Notes under the pieces: model-generated | What the model saw: the letters and a program-made list of their open reading frames with translations, nothing else | What the model was told of the DNA's origin: nothing | Database searches by the model: none | Position numbers and translations under genes: made by a program | Origin: Flavobacteriaceae bacterium | Lineage (GTDB): Bacteria; Bacteroidota; Bacteroidia; Flavobacteriales; Flavobacteriaceae | Length of the DNA: 6,633 nt | Direction: 5' to 3' | Assembly: GCA_002401385.1 (NCBI GenBank) | Contig: NVSY01000035.1 | Coordinates: 24,690-31,322 of the forward strand | In this document: positions 1 to 6,633 of the stretch, in pieces | Layout: the number at the start of each line of letters is the position of its first letter | How positions within the stretch are numbered: position 1 is the stretch's first letter

Positions 1-770
1 CTATAATAACTTTTATCGTACCAATCATTTGTCCATTCCCAAACGTTACCACTCATATCGTATAGTCCCAATTCGTTGGCCTTTTTTGTGCCTATAGCGT
101 GTGTTCTAGGGAGAGGACCACTTGTATTACCCTCATACCAAGTTACATCATCTATAGTATTGCTACCAGCGTAGGTACAGTCCTTACTACGGTTGCCTCC
201 ACGTGAGGCAAACTCCCATTCAGCTTCAGTGGGTAGCCTCCCTCCATAATACTCGCTATATGCTTTTGCTCCGTACCAACTTACTTCTATTACAGGGTAA
301 TTTTCTTTGCCTTTAGTGACTATAAATCGTCCACCTGTGAATTTAATTTGCACGTGGATATCATCCATATCTAAATATTCTGTACCGTTTACACTACCAT
401 TATTGCTTGCCCCTATAGCATTCATATAGAGGGCGTATTGTGCATTGGTTATTTCGTATTTACTAATACTAAAATCACTTAGTCTTACACTATGTATGGG
501 TTGTTCGTCTTTGTACCCGTTACTTCCCATACTAAATGTATTCCCTGTTACGGTAATGGTTTCGCCAGGAAAGAGGGCTAAGAACCCTGAACTTTGAGTG
601 GTAAATTGTTCCTGATTGCCGTAAGCAGATACGTTACTGTTTGCTAGATAAACACTAACATAATCTGTTGTGTTTTTAGGTAAGCTATTTATAGTTTCGC
701 TTAGAAATGTATTATTATCGGAACCAAACATTGTAAGTACTATACAAATTGCTAAAATTGTTATTTTCAT
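1..770 (-). CDS. Exported FGE-sulfatase (SUMF1) domain protein, C-terminus beyond the window
   Basis: The reading frame is open from an ATG at 770-768 to the left edge, giving 256 residues without a stop. Residues 1-16 form a hydrophobic signal-like stretch (MKITILAICIVLTMFG). It has no lipobox, so the protein is probably secreted or periplasmic. After a linker of about 60 residues the family domain starts at MGSN (81-84), followed by KYEITNAQY (104-112), YPVIEVSWY (158-166), GGRLPTEAEWEFASRGG (176-192) and LYDMSGNVWEWTNDWY (236-251). These are signature blocks of the formylglycine-generating enzyme-like fold. Family members include enzymes that oxidise a sulfatase cysteine to formylglycine, ergothioneine-pathway enzymes, and non-enzymatic proteins such as the gliding protein GldK. 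The C-terminal part, usually with the GGSW block and the catalytic cysteines, is missing, so activity cannot be judged. The start follows an A-rich leader 172 bp after the thioredoxin gene. Family assignment is sure; function is not. Confidence 0.93.
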   Translation of the reverse strand, partial: MKITILAICIVLTMFGSDNNTFLSETINSLPKNTTDYVSVYLANSNVSAYGNQEQFTTQSSGFLALFPGETITVTGNTFSMGSNGYKDEQPIHSVRLSDFSISKYEITNAQYALYMNAIGASNNGSVNGTEYLDMDDIHVQIKFTGGRFIVTKGKENYPVIEVSWYGAKAYSEYYGGRLPTEAEWEFASRGGNRSKDCTYAGSNTIDDVTWYEGNTSGPLPRTHAIGTKKANELGLYDMSGNVWEWTNDWYDKSYY

Positions 771-942
771 GATTTTTGTTTTATTTAGGTTTGTTCTTTA
801 GTCGTATGTCTTGAACGCAATTCAACAATTCGTGTTTGCTGTACATTTTTAATGTTTTTATGATAAGATTCCTGTGCAGGCAGCAGGGATTTGTTTTTGG
901 TTGTTACCCTATCTTTTTTAGTCGGCAGTTTGTACTGCATAC
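771..942 (-). other. Intergenic gap between the thioredoxin lipoprotein and FGE-like genes
   Basis: This 172-bp gap holds a copy of the shared post-stop element (901-928) and a small hairpin, GCAGT-TTGT-ACTGC on the plus strand (925-938), a few bases after the stop of the upstream gene. The rest is AT-rich. On the minus strand I find no match to the Bacteroidota promoter box TAnnTTTG and no stem followed by a T run, so neither a promoter nor an intrinsic terminator can be called. Whether the FGE-like gene is co-transcribed with the upstream genes is therefore undecided. The 20 bases before its ATG are A-rich and lack a Shine-Dalgarno motif, as is usual in this phylum. Confidence 0.6.
901..928. 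repeat. Post-stop intergenic repeat, copy 1
   Basis: The plus strand begins TTGTTACCCTATC and ends TTTTAGTCGGCAG. It aligns with 2409-2437 at most positions, with one gap: both begin TTGTTACC, continue with a C/T-rich spacer and CTT, and end TTTTAGT(A/C)GGCAG. Each copy lies shortly downstream of a stop codon of the minus-strand genes, with its GGCAG end facing that gene and a GCAGTACA on the gene side. This copy has only a short hairpin (925-938). It could be a member of a dispersed intergenic repeat family or a 3'-end RNA element. Confidence 0.6.
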
Positions 943-2352
943 TTAAATTCCCTGTTCGGTAAATAGATCTATTAATTTAGGGTCTGAAGGTCTCGGCGCA
1001 TTTGAACTGATAATTTTTCCTTCGGGGTCTAGTAAGATAAATCTTGGAATGGCCATTATGTTATAATCCTTTTCAAATTGAGAATCGTTACCTGCAAGAA
1101 CTTGGATACCTCCTAATTTTTTTTCTTTAATCATTTTTTTCCAAGCCTCACAGTTTTTCTTATTATCTTTAGAAATACTTAAAAACTGAATGTTTTTACC
1201 GTGGTACTGCTTTTCAATTTTCTTTAAGAAAGGCATCTCTACAATACAGGGGCCACACCAGGTTGCCCAGATATCTATATATACATACTTTCCTTTTAAA
1301 TCATCTAAAGAAGTGATGCCTCCATCGTAATTTTCAAAATTTACAAATTTAGGTGATGGCTGCCCTTTAGCCATCTTTTTTACTCTACTATACGCTTCTG
1401 TAACTTCCTTTTTATTCGCTTTATCAGTAGCATAGTTCATAAACTTTTCGTAAATCTCCTCTGAAGAATTAATCTCTGTTTCTGTTGTATAATAATTTGC
1501 TATGCGATCAATAGCAATATCATATAACAGATTATTTGCTATATATGTATTTGTTACTTTTTTGTGAACAAAATCTAAAAAGTTTATTGCACTGCTGTAT
1601 ATATCATCGTTTTTGTTTTGTTCTTCACTCATATCAAAACAATAACCATACACAATACTTCTGTATGCATGAGAAGTTTTATACCCAATCTCATCATTTA
1701 AATCTAACTTATTCATCTCTACTGCTAATGGAAAGCTTTTATTCTTTATAAAACCTTTGTGTTGATTTGTATACATACGTAAGGTAAGTAGATAAGTATA
1801 GTAGATATGTTTAAGCTCCATTTGTAAAAAATATTTTGGTAAATCAGATGCTTTTGCCAATGCTTGCTTGTCTTCTTTTAACGTTGAAAACATTTTTAAA
1901 AAGGTCTCTTCATCCACAAAGCAATCAGCTGGAGAAGAATCCGTTCCAGTATAACTATGATTACTTGTTCTTCTCACCAATGCTTGTTTTTTACTTAAAT
2001 AATTGTTTATCGTAACATTGTTTGATTCCCCCTTAAAAGCAACTGCATTTGTTTTGTCTTTTACATCCGTGGTTAAGGCTACATCTTTCCCTTTTTCGAG
2101 ATAGAGCTTAACTGACAATTTTTTACCATCATGAAAAGAATAATATCTGCTGTCTATACGTAAGGTGTCTAAAAAAGCACCCTTTTTATTGACTTTAATA
2201 TTTTTAGAAAAACGAAGTCCGCTTCCTAAAATTAATTCATTTCCCGTATAATTTTTCAGGGTGCCAGAAAGAACAATATAGTCTTTTACAGGTTCTGTTT
2301 TACATGAGAGTATCGTTATTAGGGCAATGCCTAGAAAGATTCTGTTTTTCAT
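943..2352 (-). CDS. TlpA-like thioredoxin-fold lipoprotein (disulfide reductase family)
   Basis: This 469-residue protein starts with a lipoprotein signal peptide and lipobox (TILSC, Cys17), so it is membrane-anchored. Residues about 25-110 look beta-rich (VLSGTLKNYTGNELILG, then alternating strands), like the N-terminal domain often found in Bacteroidota TlpA proteins. Residues about 140-325 are mostly helical and rich in Lys and Tyr; I recognise no domain there. The thioredoxin fold occupies about 330-469. It has a GQPSPKF entry, the redox motif WCGPC (Cys366 and Cys369), MPFLKKIEKQY just after it, and the cis-proline loop MAIPRF (Pro436). Both active cysteines are present, so a dithiol-disulfide reaction is expected, most likely reduction in the periplasm. 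The residues after Cys17 (KTEPVKD) lack the acidic cluster linked to surface export. It follows the SusD gene by 132 bp in the same orientation, an arrangement common beside SusC/SusD pairs. The partner protein is unknown. Confidence 0.93.
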   Translation of the reverse strand: MKNRIFLGIALITILSCKTEPVKDYIVLSGTLKNYTGNELILGSGLRFSKNIKVNKKGAFLDTLRIDSRYYSFHDGKKLSVKLYLEKGKDVALTTDVKDKTNAVAFKGESNNVTINNYLSKKQALVRRTSNHSYTGTDSSPADCFVDEETFLKMFSTLKEDKQALAKASDLPKYFLQMELKHIYYTYLLTLRMYTNQHKGFIKNKSFPLAVEMNKLDLNDEIGYKTSHAYRSIVYGYCFDMSEEQNKNDDIYSSAINFLDFVHKKVTNTYIANNLLYDIAIDRIANYYTTETEINSSEEIYEKFMNYATDKANKKEVTEAYSRVKKMAKGQPSPKFVNFENYDGGITSLDDLKGKYVYIDIWATWCGPCIVEMPFLKKIEKQYHGKNIQFLSISKDNKKNCEAWKKMIKEKKLGGIQVLAGNDSQFEKDYNIMAIPRFILLDPEGKIISSNAPRPSDPKLIDLFTEQGI

Positions 2353-2371
2353 ATTTAAAATTGTTTTACAG

Positions 2372-2399
2372 TTATCAACAATTACGAATTATCAATTAC
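2372..2399. repeat. Imperfect AT-rich tandem repeat before the thioredoxin lipoprotein gene
   Basis: On the minus strand GTAATTG occurs at 2399-2393 and again at 2385-2379, and TTGATAA occurs at 2395-2389 and 2378-2372. The result is two diverged copies of a GTAATTGATAA-like unit, 20 bp upstream of the ATG. It may be a degenerate intergenic repeat or an AT-rich element in the 5' leader. No function can be assigned. Confidence 0.5.
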
Positions 2400-2408
2400 A
2401 CAAATTAG

Positions 2409-2437
2409 TTGTTACCTTTCCTTATTTTAGTAGGCAG
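2409..2437. repeat. Post-stop intergenic repeat, copy 2
   Basis: The plus strand begins TTGTTACCTTTCC and ends ATTTTAGTAGGCAG. It aligns with 901-928 with one single-base gap and a few substitutions. As at the other copy, a GCAGTACA sequence lies on the side of the upstream gene's stop codon, but here about 20 bp further away. This copy overlaps the left arm of the larger inverted repeat at 2429-2481. Confidence 0.6.
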
Positions 2438-2481
2438 TAAAATAGGCCGTTGGAAATGTACTGCCTACTTTACTGCCTACT
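2429..2481. repeat. 13-bp inverted repeat with an extra direct copy of one arm, directly after the SusD-like stop codon
   Basis: AGTAGGCAGTAAA at 2429-2441 is the exact reverse complement of TTTACTGCCTACT at 2469-2481. A further copy, TACTGCCTAC, sits at 2459-2468 between them. The left arm can therefore pair with either right-hand copy, with a loop of 27 or 19 bases. In the minus-strand transcript the outer stem starts 3 bases after the TAA at 2487-2485. The sequence beyond the stem is A-rich rather than T-rich, so this is not a standard intrinsic terminator. It may stabilise the 3' end of the susC-susD message, or be part of a dispersed repeat. Confidence 0.75.
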
Positions 2482-2484
2482 GTT

Positions 2485-3873
2485 TTATCTTGGGTTTTGT
2501 TCTATTTCTGGGTTTAATTCTATAATTTTTTGTGGTATTGGCAAGACGTAACGGTTGCTGTAAGGTTGTAATGTATATGTTTCTTTTAGGAACACATGGG
2601 TGATTGTTTTGTTAAAATCGCCTGTTTTCATCAATCTTTTTAAGTCAAACCACCGGAATCCTAAAAACGCCAATTCTCTACGGCGTTCCTCTAGTACCAA
2701 CCGCAATGCTTCTTGGGCGGTAGTAGCGGTTAGCTTTGAATCTACAGCACTGTCAAAGCGATATTTACGAAGCTCGTTTATATCGTTTATAGCTTCCTGA
2801 ATTTTACTCATACGCACATTAGCCTCTGCTCGTATCAAGTACATTTCGGCGGTTGTAGGTGCCCCAGAGTAGTAGGGGTCTCTATCTGATACAACTGGAA
2901 TATCCAGATTATTAGAATCAACTAGCTTAAAGGAATGAAAGCGAGCGGTACGTCTTAGATCTCCTGGTTTATAAAGACTTAGTAGTTCTGGACTAGGAGA
3001 GAATCTACCACCATTAGTGTTACCATCCACCACCTTATACAAAATTAATTCTTTGTTTTCAAGAAAAGGGGGGAAGATTACAGTATGATTAGTTCTTTTT
3101 GGGAAGTCGGCAAGATGATATAGGAAATTATTGGTTTTTAAAACAAGGTCTGCATATGTACGGGCTTTTTTATAGTTTCCTATAAAGAGATTTGCCCTTG
3201 CCAAGAGCGCATAGACCGCCATCTTATTGGGTCTGGTATTGTAGGAGGAAGTTTCTGGAAGTAGTTTTAGCCCTTCTTCTAAATCGCTAAATATAAGGTC
3301 GTAAACCTCTTGTACAGAAGCTCTTTTTAAACTGCCAATAAGTACAGGTTTGGTAAGTATGGGAACCCCCATATCGGTATCAGCAGTTTTTGAATCGTAC
3401 TGTTTTCCATAAAGATTTACCAGAAAAAAATAGGTATATGCACGTTGTACTAAGGCTTCTCCTCTTAGTATATTTTTTTGATCCTCACTACCACCTGTAG
3501 CCACATCAATCTGGTTTATAACCGTATTACAGATATATAGCTGTTGATACATCGGTTGCCAATCCCTGTCGTTTGTTTCTTCAACTTCGGTGATATAATC
3601 AGCCCATGTATATATTTTTTTGTCTATATCACCCGTACGTCTCAGAAGACCGAAGGGACCTTCCTGACCTACTGGAACATACATATCGTCGGATCCATAC
3701 ATTGTATTGCTACAGGCGGCCCTTCTCATTGCATAGACATTGTCGAGCAAAGCTCGGTAATCTGCTACCTCTTTAGGAATTACCGTTCCTAAAGGTTGTA
3801 CATCAAGATAGTCATCGCAAGAAAAGAATATGACTCCCGATAGTATAAATAAATAAAGGATACTATTTTTCAT
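2485..3873 (-). CDS. SusD/RagB-family surface nutrient-binding lipoprotein
   Basis: This 462-residue lipoprotein has a signal peptide ending in the lipobox IFFSC (Cys19), followed at once by acidic residues (DDYLD) and the family's usual N-terminal phrase DYLDVQPLG. Typical SusD landmarks follow in order: the helix around LRGEALVQRAYTYFFLVNLYG (136-156), the MGVPIL segment (168-173), helical TPR-like repeats at about 185-245, AEMYLIRAEANVRM (342-355) with a further repeat to about 370, LEERRRELAFLGFRWFDLKRL (394-414), and the C-terminal YVLPIPQKIIELNPEIEQNP (442-461). Its role is to bind substrate at the cell surface and act as the lid of the SusC channel. Length is slightly below the usual 480-550 residues, but both ends look intact. 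The ATG lies 20 bp after the SusC-like stop with an A-rich leader, so the two are co-translated from one message. The substrate class cannot be inferred. Confidence 0.96.
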   Translation of the reverse strand: MKNSILYLFILSGVIFFSCDDYLDVQPLGTVIPKEVADYRALLDNVYAMRRAACSNTMYGSDDMYVPVGQEGPFGLLRRTGDIDKKIYTWADYITEVEETNDRDWQPMYQQLYICNTVINQIDVATGGSEDQKNILRGEALVQRAYTYFFLVNLYGKQYDSKTADTDMGVPILTKPVLIGSLKRASVQEVYDLIFSDLEEGLKLLPETSSYNTRPNKMAVYALLARANLFIGNYKKARTYADLVLKTNNFLYHLADFPKRTNHTVIFPPFLENKELILYKVVDGNTNGGRFSPSPELLSLYKPGDLRRTARFHSFKLVDSNNLDIPVVSDRDPYYSGAPTTAEMYLIRAEANVRMSKIQEAINDINELRKYRFDSAVDSKLTATTAQEALRLVLEERRRELAFLGFRWFDLKRLMKTGDFNKTITHVFLKETYTLQPYSNRYVLPIPQKIIELNPEIEQNPR

Positions 3874-3893
3874 TGTTTTTGTTTTTTAAATTT

Positions 3894-6633
3894 TTAAAAT
3901 GATACTCGTACTCCTATGGTAAGTTCTCTTTGGGGAGAAAGCCCACCACTGTTATAGCTAGGGTCTATATGACTTTTGTTTGCTGCCCAAAACCCTACGT
4001 TACGTAGCTGAGCATTGAATTGTAAGGAATTTAAAAAAACGCTGTGTAAGGCATTTTGGGGTAAGCTATAGCTCAGGTTAATCTCGCGTAAACGAACAAC
4101 TCCTGCATTTAACACATTGTTAGATGTGTAGCCGTTGTACAGCCTAGTAATTCTGCGGAGAGAAGAAGCCGATTCGGGTAAGCCAGGAACATCCGTAAAT
4201 TTTTCATCTCCAGGCTTTTGCCATCTATTTGCAAAGCCTTCGCCATTGCTTATTATTGTACCATATGGATAAGAGGAATAAGAGTCTACACGTCTTCTAA
4301 ATACATGACCGAGTTGATAGATGAGTAAGGCTGACAGTTTAAAATTGTGATAGGAAAACGTATTGGTAAAACTTCCCGTAAATTTTGGTATGGTAGAACC
4401 GTGGTATACAAACCCTTCGCTATCAGAAAAAAAGGGATGACTAGAATTTTTTTCGATGTCTGAAAGGCCGATAATTTTTCCATTTTTATCATATAGCTGA
4501 GGTTCTCCTGTTTTAGAAAGTCCTGCCCATTTATAGGAAAACACACTTTGATAAGGTTTTCCTTCTAGTAGTTGTGTGTATACTGATTGTACAGGTGAAT
4601 AAACCTTTGTTATCTTATTTTTACTATAACTAAAAATAAAACGGGTATCCCATCCAAAAGAGGTATTGATTATTTTTCCTTGTAAATTAAGTTCGATTCC
4701 TCTGTTATACAAGGATGCAGCATTTTTAGTAACACTGGAAAAACCATAAGTAGGATTGAGTTGATCATTGTATAGCAAGTCCGTAGTATTTTTGTTATAC
4801 AAATCGATAGCCCCAGAAAACCTTGAATGAAACATGGAAAAATCAATTCCAATATTTACCGTTTGGGTTTCTTCCCAACGTAAATTTTTATTTTCTGGAT
4901 TGATAATAGCAGCCTTAGGTTCAGAAATAAAACTTCCGTCTTGATATTGGACAATTAGAAAGGGGCTTGTGGAAGTGTTTATATTTCCTGTTAAGCCATA
5001 AGAGGCTCTAAGGGAAAGCCTGTCTATCCATGGGGCAGTAAAGAATTTTTCATTAAACAGATTCCATTTTATTCCTGTAGACCATAGCGGCTTTTTTTTA
5101 GCCTGCCCTATCAGACTGGTATTATCTACCCTTAAACTGCCCGAAAAGGTATATCTATTGCTATAGGTATATGTTAAATTACTATAGACATCTGCAGATT
5201 TTTGTACGCTTTTTTGAATTAGATCATAATAATCTCCTATGGGGAATGCATATCCATACCTTGATAGAACGTAGCTTTTTCTATCCACAGCTTTAGAGGT
5301 TAAAGTTCTCTCATCATACCCTGCAAATTCTTTACTAAAAAAAGTCGATTTTGACTGATGTATTTCACCCCCCAAAACCAAGCTAAAATCGTGTATATCG
5401 TTCCATTTCTTTGTAAAATTAAGTTGATTTCTCCAGGTGTAATTATCGCTAATTCCTTCTCTTACATGCAATATACCCCCTTTTGGATAGCCATATACCA
5501 ATTTTCCGTCTGTGTCGATAGACGTATATGTATTTATTTTATCACGTGTAAAAAAGGTGTTTTCATTATAATAATCTCTTCCTGTATGATTTCCTTTTTC
5601 GTATTGAAATCCAGAATTTATATTTAATCCTTTAGCAATCGTATAGGTTAAGTCTGTGATGGCACGAAAATTAAAATCTTTGTGAGTCTTATCACTGTTA
5701 TTAAGTTCTTCCACTAAGTAACGGTCAAACTTATAATAGCCTTTAGATTCGAGGTCTCGTAAATTAGCATAAGTATGTAAATTAACGCTTCTAAAAGAAC
5801 GAACTTCTTTTCCGTTATCATCTATAAGTTGTCTATAAGCAGGTGTGCTATTCAGGAAACCCAAAACATTCTTGGAAGTATAATTGTATGTGCTTTTTGT
5901 AAAACTTCCCGAGATATTTGTACGGAGTTGTAACTTCTCTGAAATACTGTATTGATTTTTGATATTTAGATTTATTTCCTTTGATTTATTTCCTATCCAA
6001 AAAGGAGCGTCGGAAGAAAATCCTAAGGAGAAATAGTAGGTATCTTTTGTACCCCCTCCAGATAAAGATAAACTATGCTGTGTTCTTATACCTGTTTTTA
6101 AAAAATATTTTTCAAGCTCCTTTACAGAACTCCTTTTTCTTAAGATGTCTAATCTTTTTTCGGCATCTTGCTTGCTGAGAATTCCATTCTCCAAATCTAA
6201 GTAAATTTGTTGCCCTTCGGTTCTCTTACGAGACGAGATGGGCCAGTTATTTTCTATCTGAAATTTATCCAGCTCCAGTCGTGCGGAGGCATCACCAAAT
6301 CCATTAGAACTTAGACTTCTATAGGGCGAAATAACAATATGGCTTGAAAAATTAACGGTTAAAGGTTGGTTTTTTCGTCCTTTTTTGGTGGTAATCACAA
6401 TAACACCGTTAGAGGCTTTCGCTCCCCATAAGGCCGCTGCCGCTGCATCTTTTAGTATATCTATTTTTTCTATGTCTTCTGGGTTAAGGTTCAATAGTTT
6501 TCCTATATCATTGTACACGTCATCTGTTGCGAATAGGTTAATTGGTCTTTCATTAAGAGGAAATCCATCTACGACAATCAAGGGAGATGCGTATTTGTTA
6601 CCATAACTCAAGGTAGTTTGACCTCGTATTCTA
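3894..6633 (-). CDS. SusC/RagA-family TonB-dependent outer-membrane transporter, N-terminus beyond the window
   Basis: The frame is open to the right edge and 912 residues are visible. It enters the window in the plug domain: [10 protein letters not shown], then [30 protein letters not shown] and [16 protein letters not shown], the standard SusC plug landmarks. The rest is a beta-barrel of alternating aromatic strands, including [22 protein letters not shown] and [12 protein letters not shown], with the late [12 protein letters not shown] strand. It ends in the outer-membrane aromatic terminus (VRVSF). The role is TonB-driven import of a substrate captured by the SusD partner 20 bp downstream. 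A TTG at 6611-6609 could be taken as a start, but the plug sequence continues upstream in frame, so it is an internal leucine. Family members usually have 1000 residues or more, so the signal peptide and the carboxypeptidase-regulatory-like domain, perhaps with an STN domain, should lie outside. No frameshift or internal stop is seen. Confidence 0.97.
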   Translation of the reverse strand, partial: RIRGQTTLSYGNKYASPLIVVDGFPLNERPINLFATDDVYNDIGKLLNLNPEDIEKIDILKDAAAAALWGAKASNGVIVITTKKGRKNQPLTVNFSSHIVISPYRSLSSNGFGDASARLELDKFQIENNWPISSRKRTEGQQIYLDLENGILSKQDAEKRLDILRKRSSVKELEKYFLKTGIRTQHSLSLSGGGTKDTYYFSLGFSSDAPFWIGNKSKEINLNIKNQYSISEKLQLRTNISGSFTKSTYNYTSKNVLGFLNSTPAYRQLIDDNGKEVRSFRSVNLHTYANLRDLESKGYYKFDRYLVEELNNSDKTHKDFNFRAITDLTYTIAKGLNINSGFQYEKGNHTGRDYYNENTFFTRDKINTYTSIDTDGKLVYGYPKGGILHVREGISDNYTWRNQLNFTKKWNDIHDFSLVLGGEIHQSKSTFFSKEFAGYDERTLTSKAVDRKSYVLSRYGYAFPIGDYYDLIQKSVQKSADVYSNLTYTYSNRYTFSGSLRVDNTSLIGQAKKKPLWSTGIKWNLFNEKFFTAPWIDRLSLRASYGLTGNINTSTSPFLIVQYQDGSFISEPKAAIINPENKNLRWEETQTVNIGIDFSMFHSRFSGAIDLYNKNTTDLLYNDQLNPTYGFSSVTKNAASLYNRGIELNLQGKIINTSFGWDTRFIFSYSKNKITKVYSPVQSVYTQLLEGKPYQSVFSYKWAGLSKTGEPQLYDKNGKIIGLSDIEKNSSHPFFSDSEGFVYHGSTIPKFTGSFTNTFSYHNFKLSALLIYQLGHVFRRRVDSYSSYPYGTIISNGEGFANRWQKPGDEKFTDVPGLPESASSLRRITRLYNGYTSNNVLNAGVVRLREINLSYSLPQNALHSVFLNSLQFNAQLRNVGFWAANKSHIDPSYNSGGLSPQRELTIGVRVSF

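Larger units (their letters stand above)
2353..2484 (-). other. Intergenic gap between SusD-like and thioredoxin lipoprotein genes
   Basis: The 132-bp gap is almost filled by repeats: three copies of a GTAGGCAGTA/TACTGCCTAC unit (2429-2481), the shared post-stop element (2409-2437) and an imperfect AT-rich tandem repeat (2372-2399). The stretch CTAATTTGTG on the minus strand (around 2398-2407) resembles a Bacteroidota -7 box (TAnnTTTG) but is one base short and has no TTTG at the -33 distance. I do not call it a promoter. Co-transcription with the upstream pair is likely but not shown. Confidence 0.6.

Noticed and set aside
1536..1751. Plus-strand open frame of 71 residues
   Set aside because: It lies antisense inside the thioredoxin lipoprotein gene, has no recognisable domain, and is rich in Leu, Tyr, His and Cys as expected for a shadow frame.
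2398..2407. Possible promoter box CTAATTTGTG on the minus strand
   Set aside because: It is one base short of TAnnTTTG and has no TTTG at the -33 distance, so chance in AT-rich DNA is the simpler explanation.
2429..2481. Intrinsic terminator after the SusD-like gene
   Set aside because: The stem is strong, but an A-rich sequence rather than a T run follows it on the transcribed strand.
2429..2481. CRISPR array or insertion-sequence end
   Set aside because: There are only three short unit copies with irregular spacing and mixed orientation, and no cas or transposase gene is nearby.
3544..3792. Plus-strand open frame of 82 residues
   Set aside because: It is antisense to the N-terminal part of the well-supported SusD-like gene and resembles no known protein.
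4286..4852. Two short minus-strand frames (60 and 86 residues) inside the SusC-like gene
   Set aside because: They are out-of-frame shadows; the SusC barrel frame is continuous through this region with no sign of a frameshift.
5358..6606. Three plus-strand open frames (65-89 residues) antisense to the SusC-like gene
   Set aside because: They overlap the conserved SusC coding sequence entirely and show no domain or leader of their own.
6609..6611. TTG as start codon of the SusC-like gene
   Set aside because: The in-frame residues before it (RIRGQTT) belong to the conserved plug motif, so the gene continues past the right edge.

Overview
The window is low-GC, AT-rich DNA from a member of the Bacteroidota, probably a flavobacterium or sphingobacterium relative; I cannot name the species. 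The evidence is a SusC/SusD pair, which is restricted to this phylum, a lipoprotein with a TlpA-type thioredoxin domain, and A-rich leaders without Shine-Dalgarno motifs. All four genes lie on the minus strand, so transcription runs from the high coordinates to the low ones.

In transcription order the layout is as follows. (1) 6633-3894 is a SusC/RagA-type TonB-dependent outer-membrane transporter whose N-terminus lies beyond the right edge. (2) 3873-2485 is its SusD/RagB lipoprotein partner, only 20 bp downstream and certainly in the same operon. (3) 2352-943 is a lipoprotein with an N-terminal beta-rich region, a helical middle and a C-terminal thioredoxin fold with a WCGPC active site. (4) 770-1 is an exported protein of the formylglycine-generating-enzyme-like (SUMF1/FGE-sulfatase) family, cut off by the left edge before the part that would carry its catalytic residues.

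SusC and SusD should form a lidded importer that binds a nutrient at the cell surface and draws it into the periplasm with TonB energy. The thioredoxin lipoprotein probably acts in the periplasm on disulfides, either in the imported material or in envelope proteins. The substrate cannot be read from the sequence: no glycanase, peptidase or sulfatase gene is visible. The role of the FGE-like protein in this set is open, and it may not share the operon.

The two larger gaps (2353-2484 and 771-942) share a short repeated element placed just after a stop codon, with GCAGT/ACTGC inverted repeats beside it. It is the only structure not explained by the genes. I see no RNA gene, CRISPR array, insertion sequence or clearly new system. 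No gene-free stretch exceeds 300 bases.
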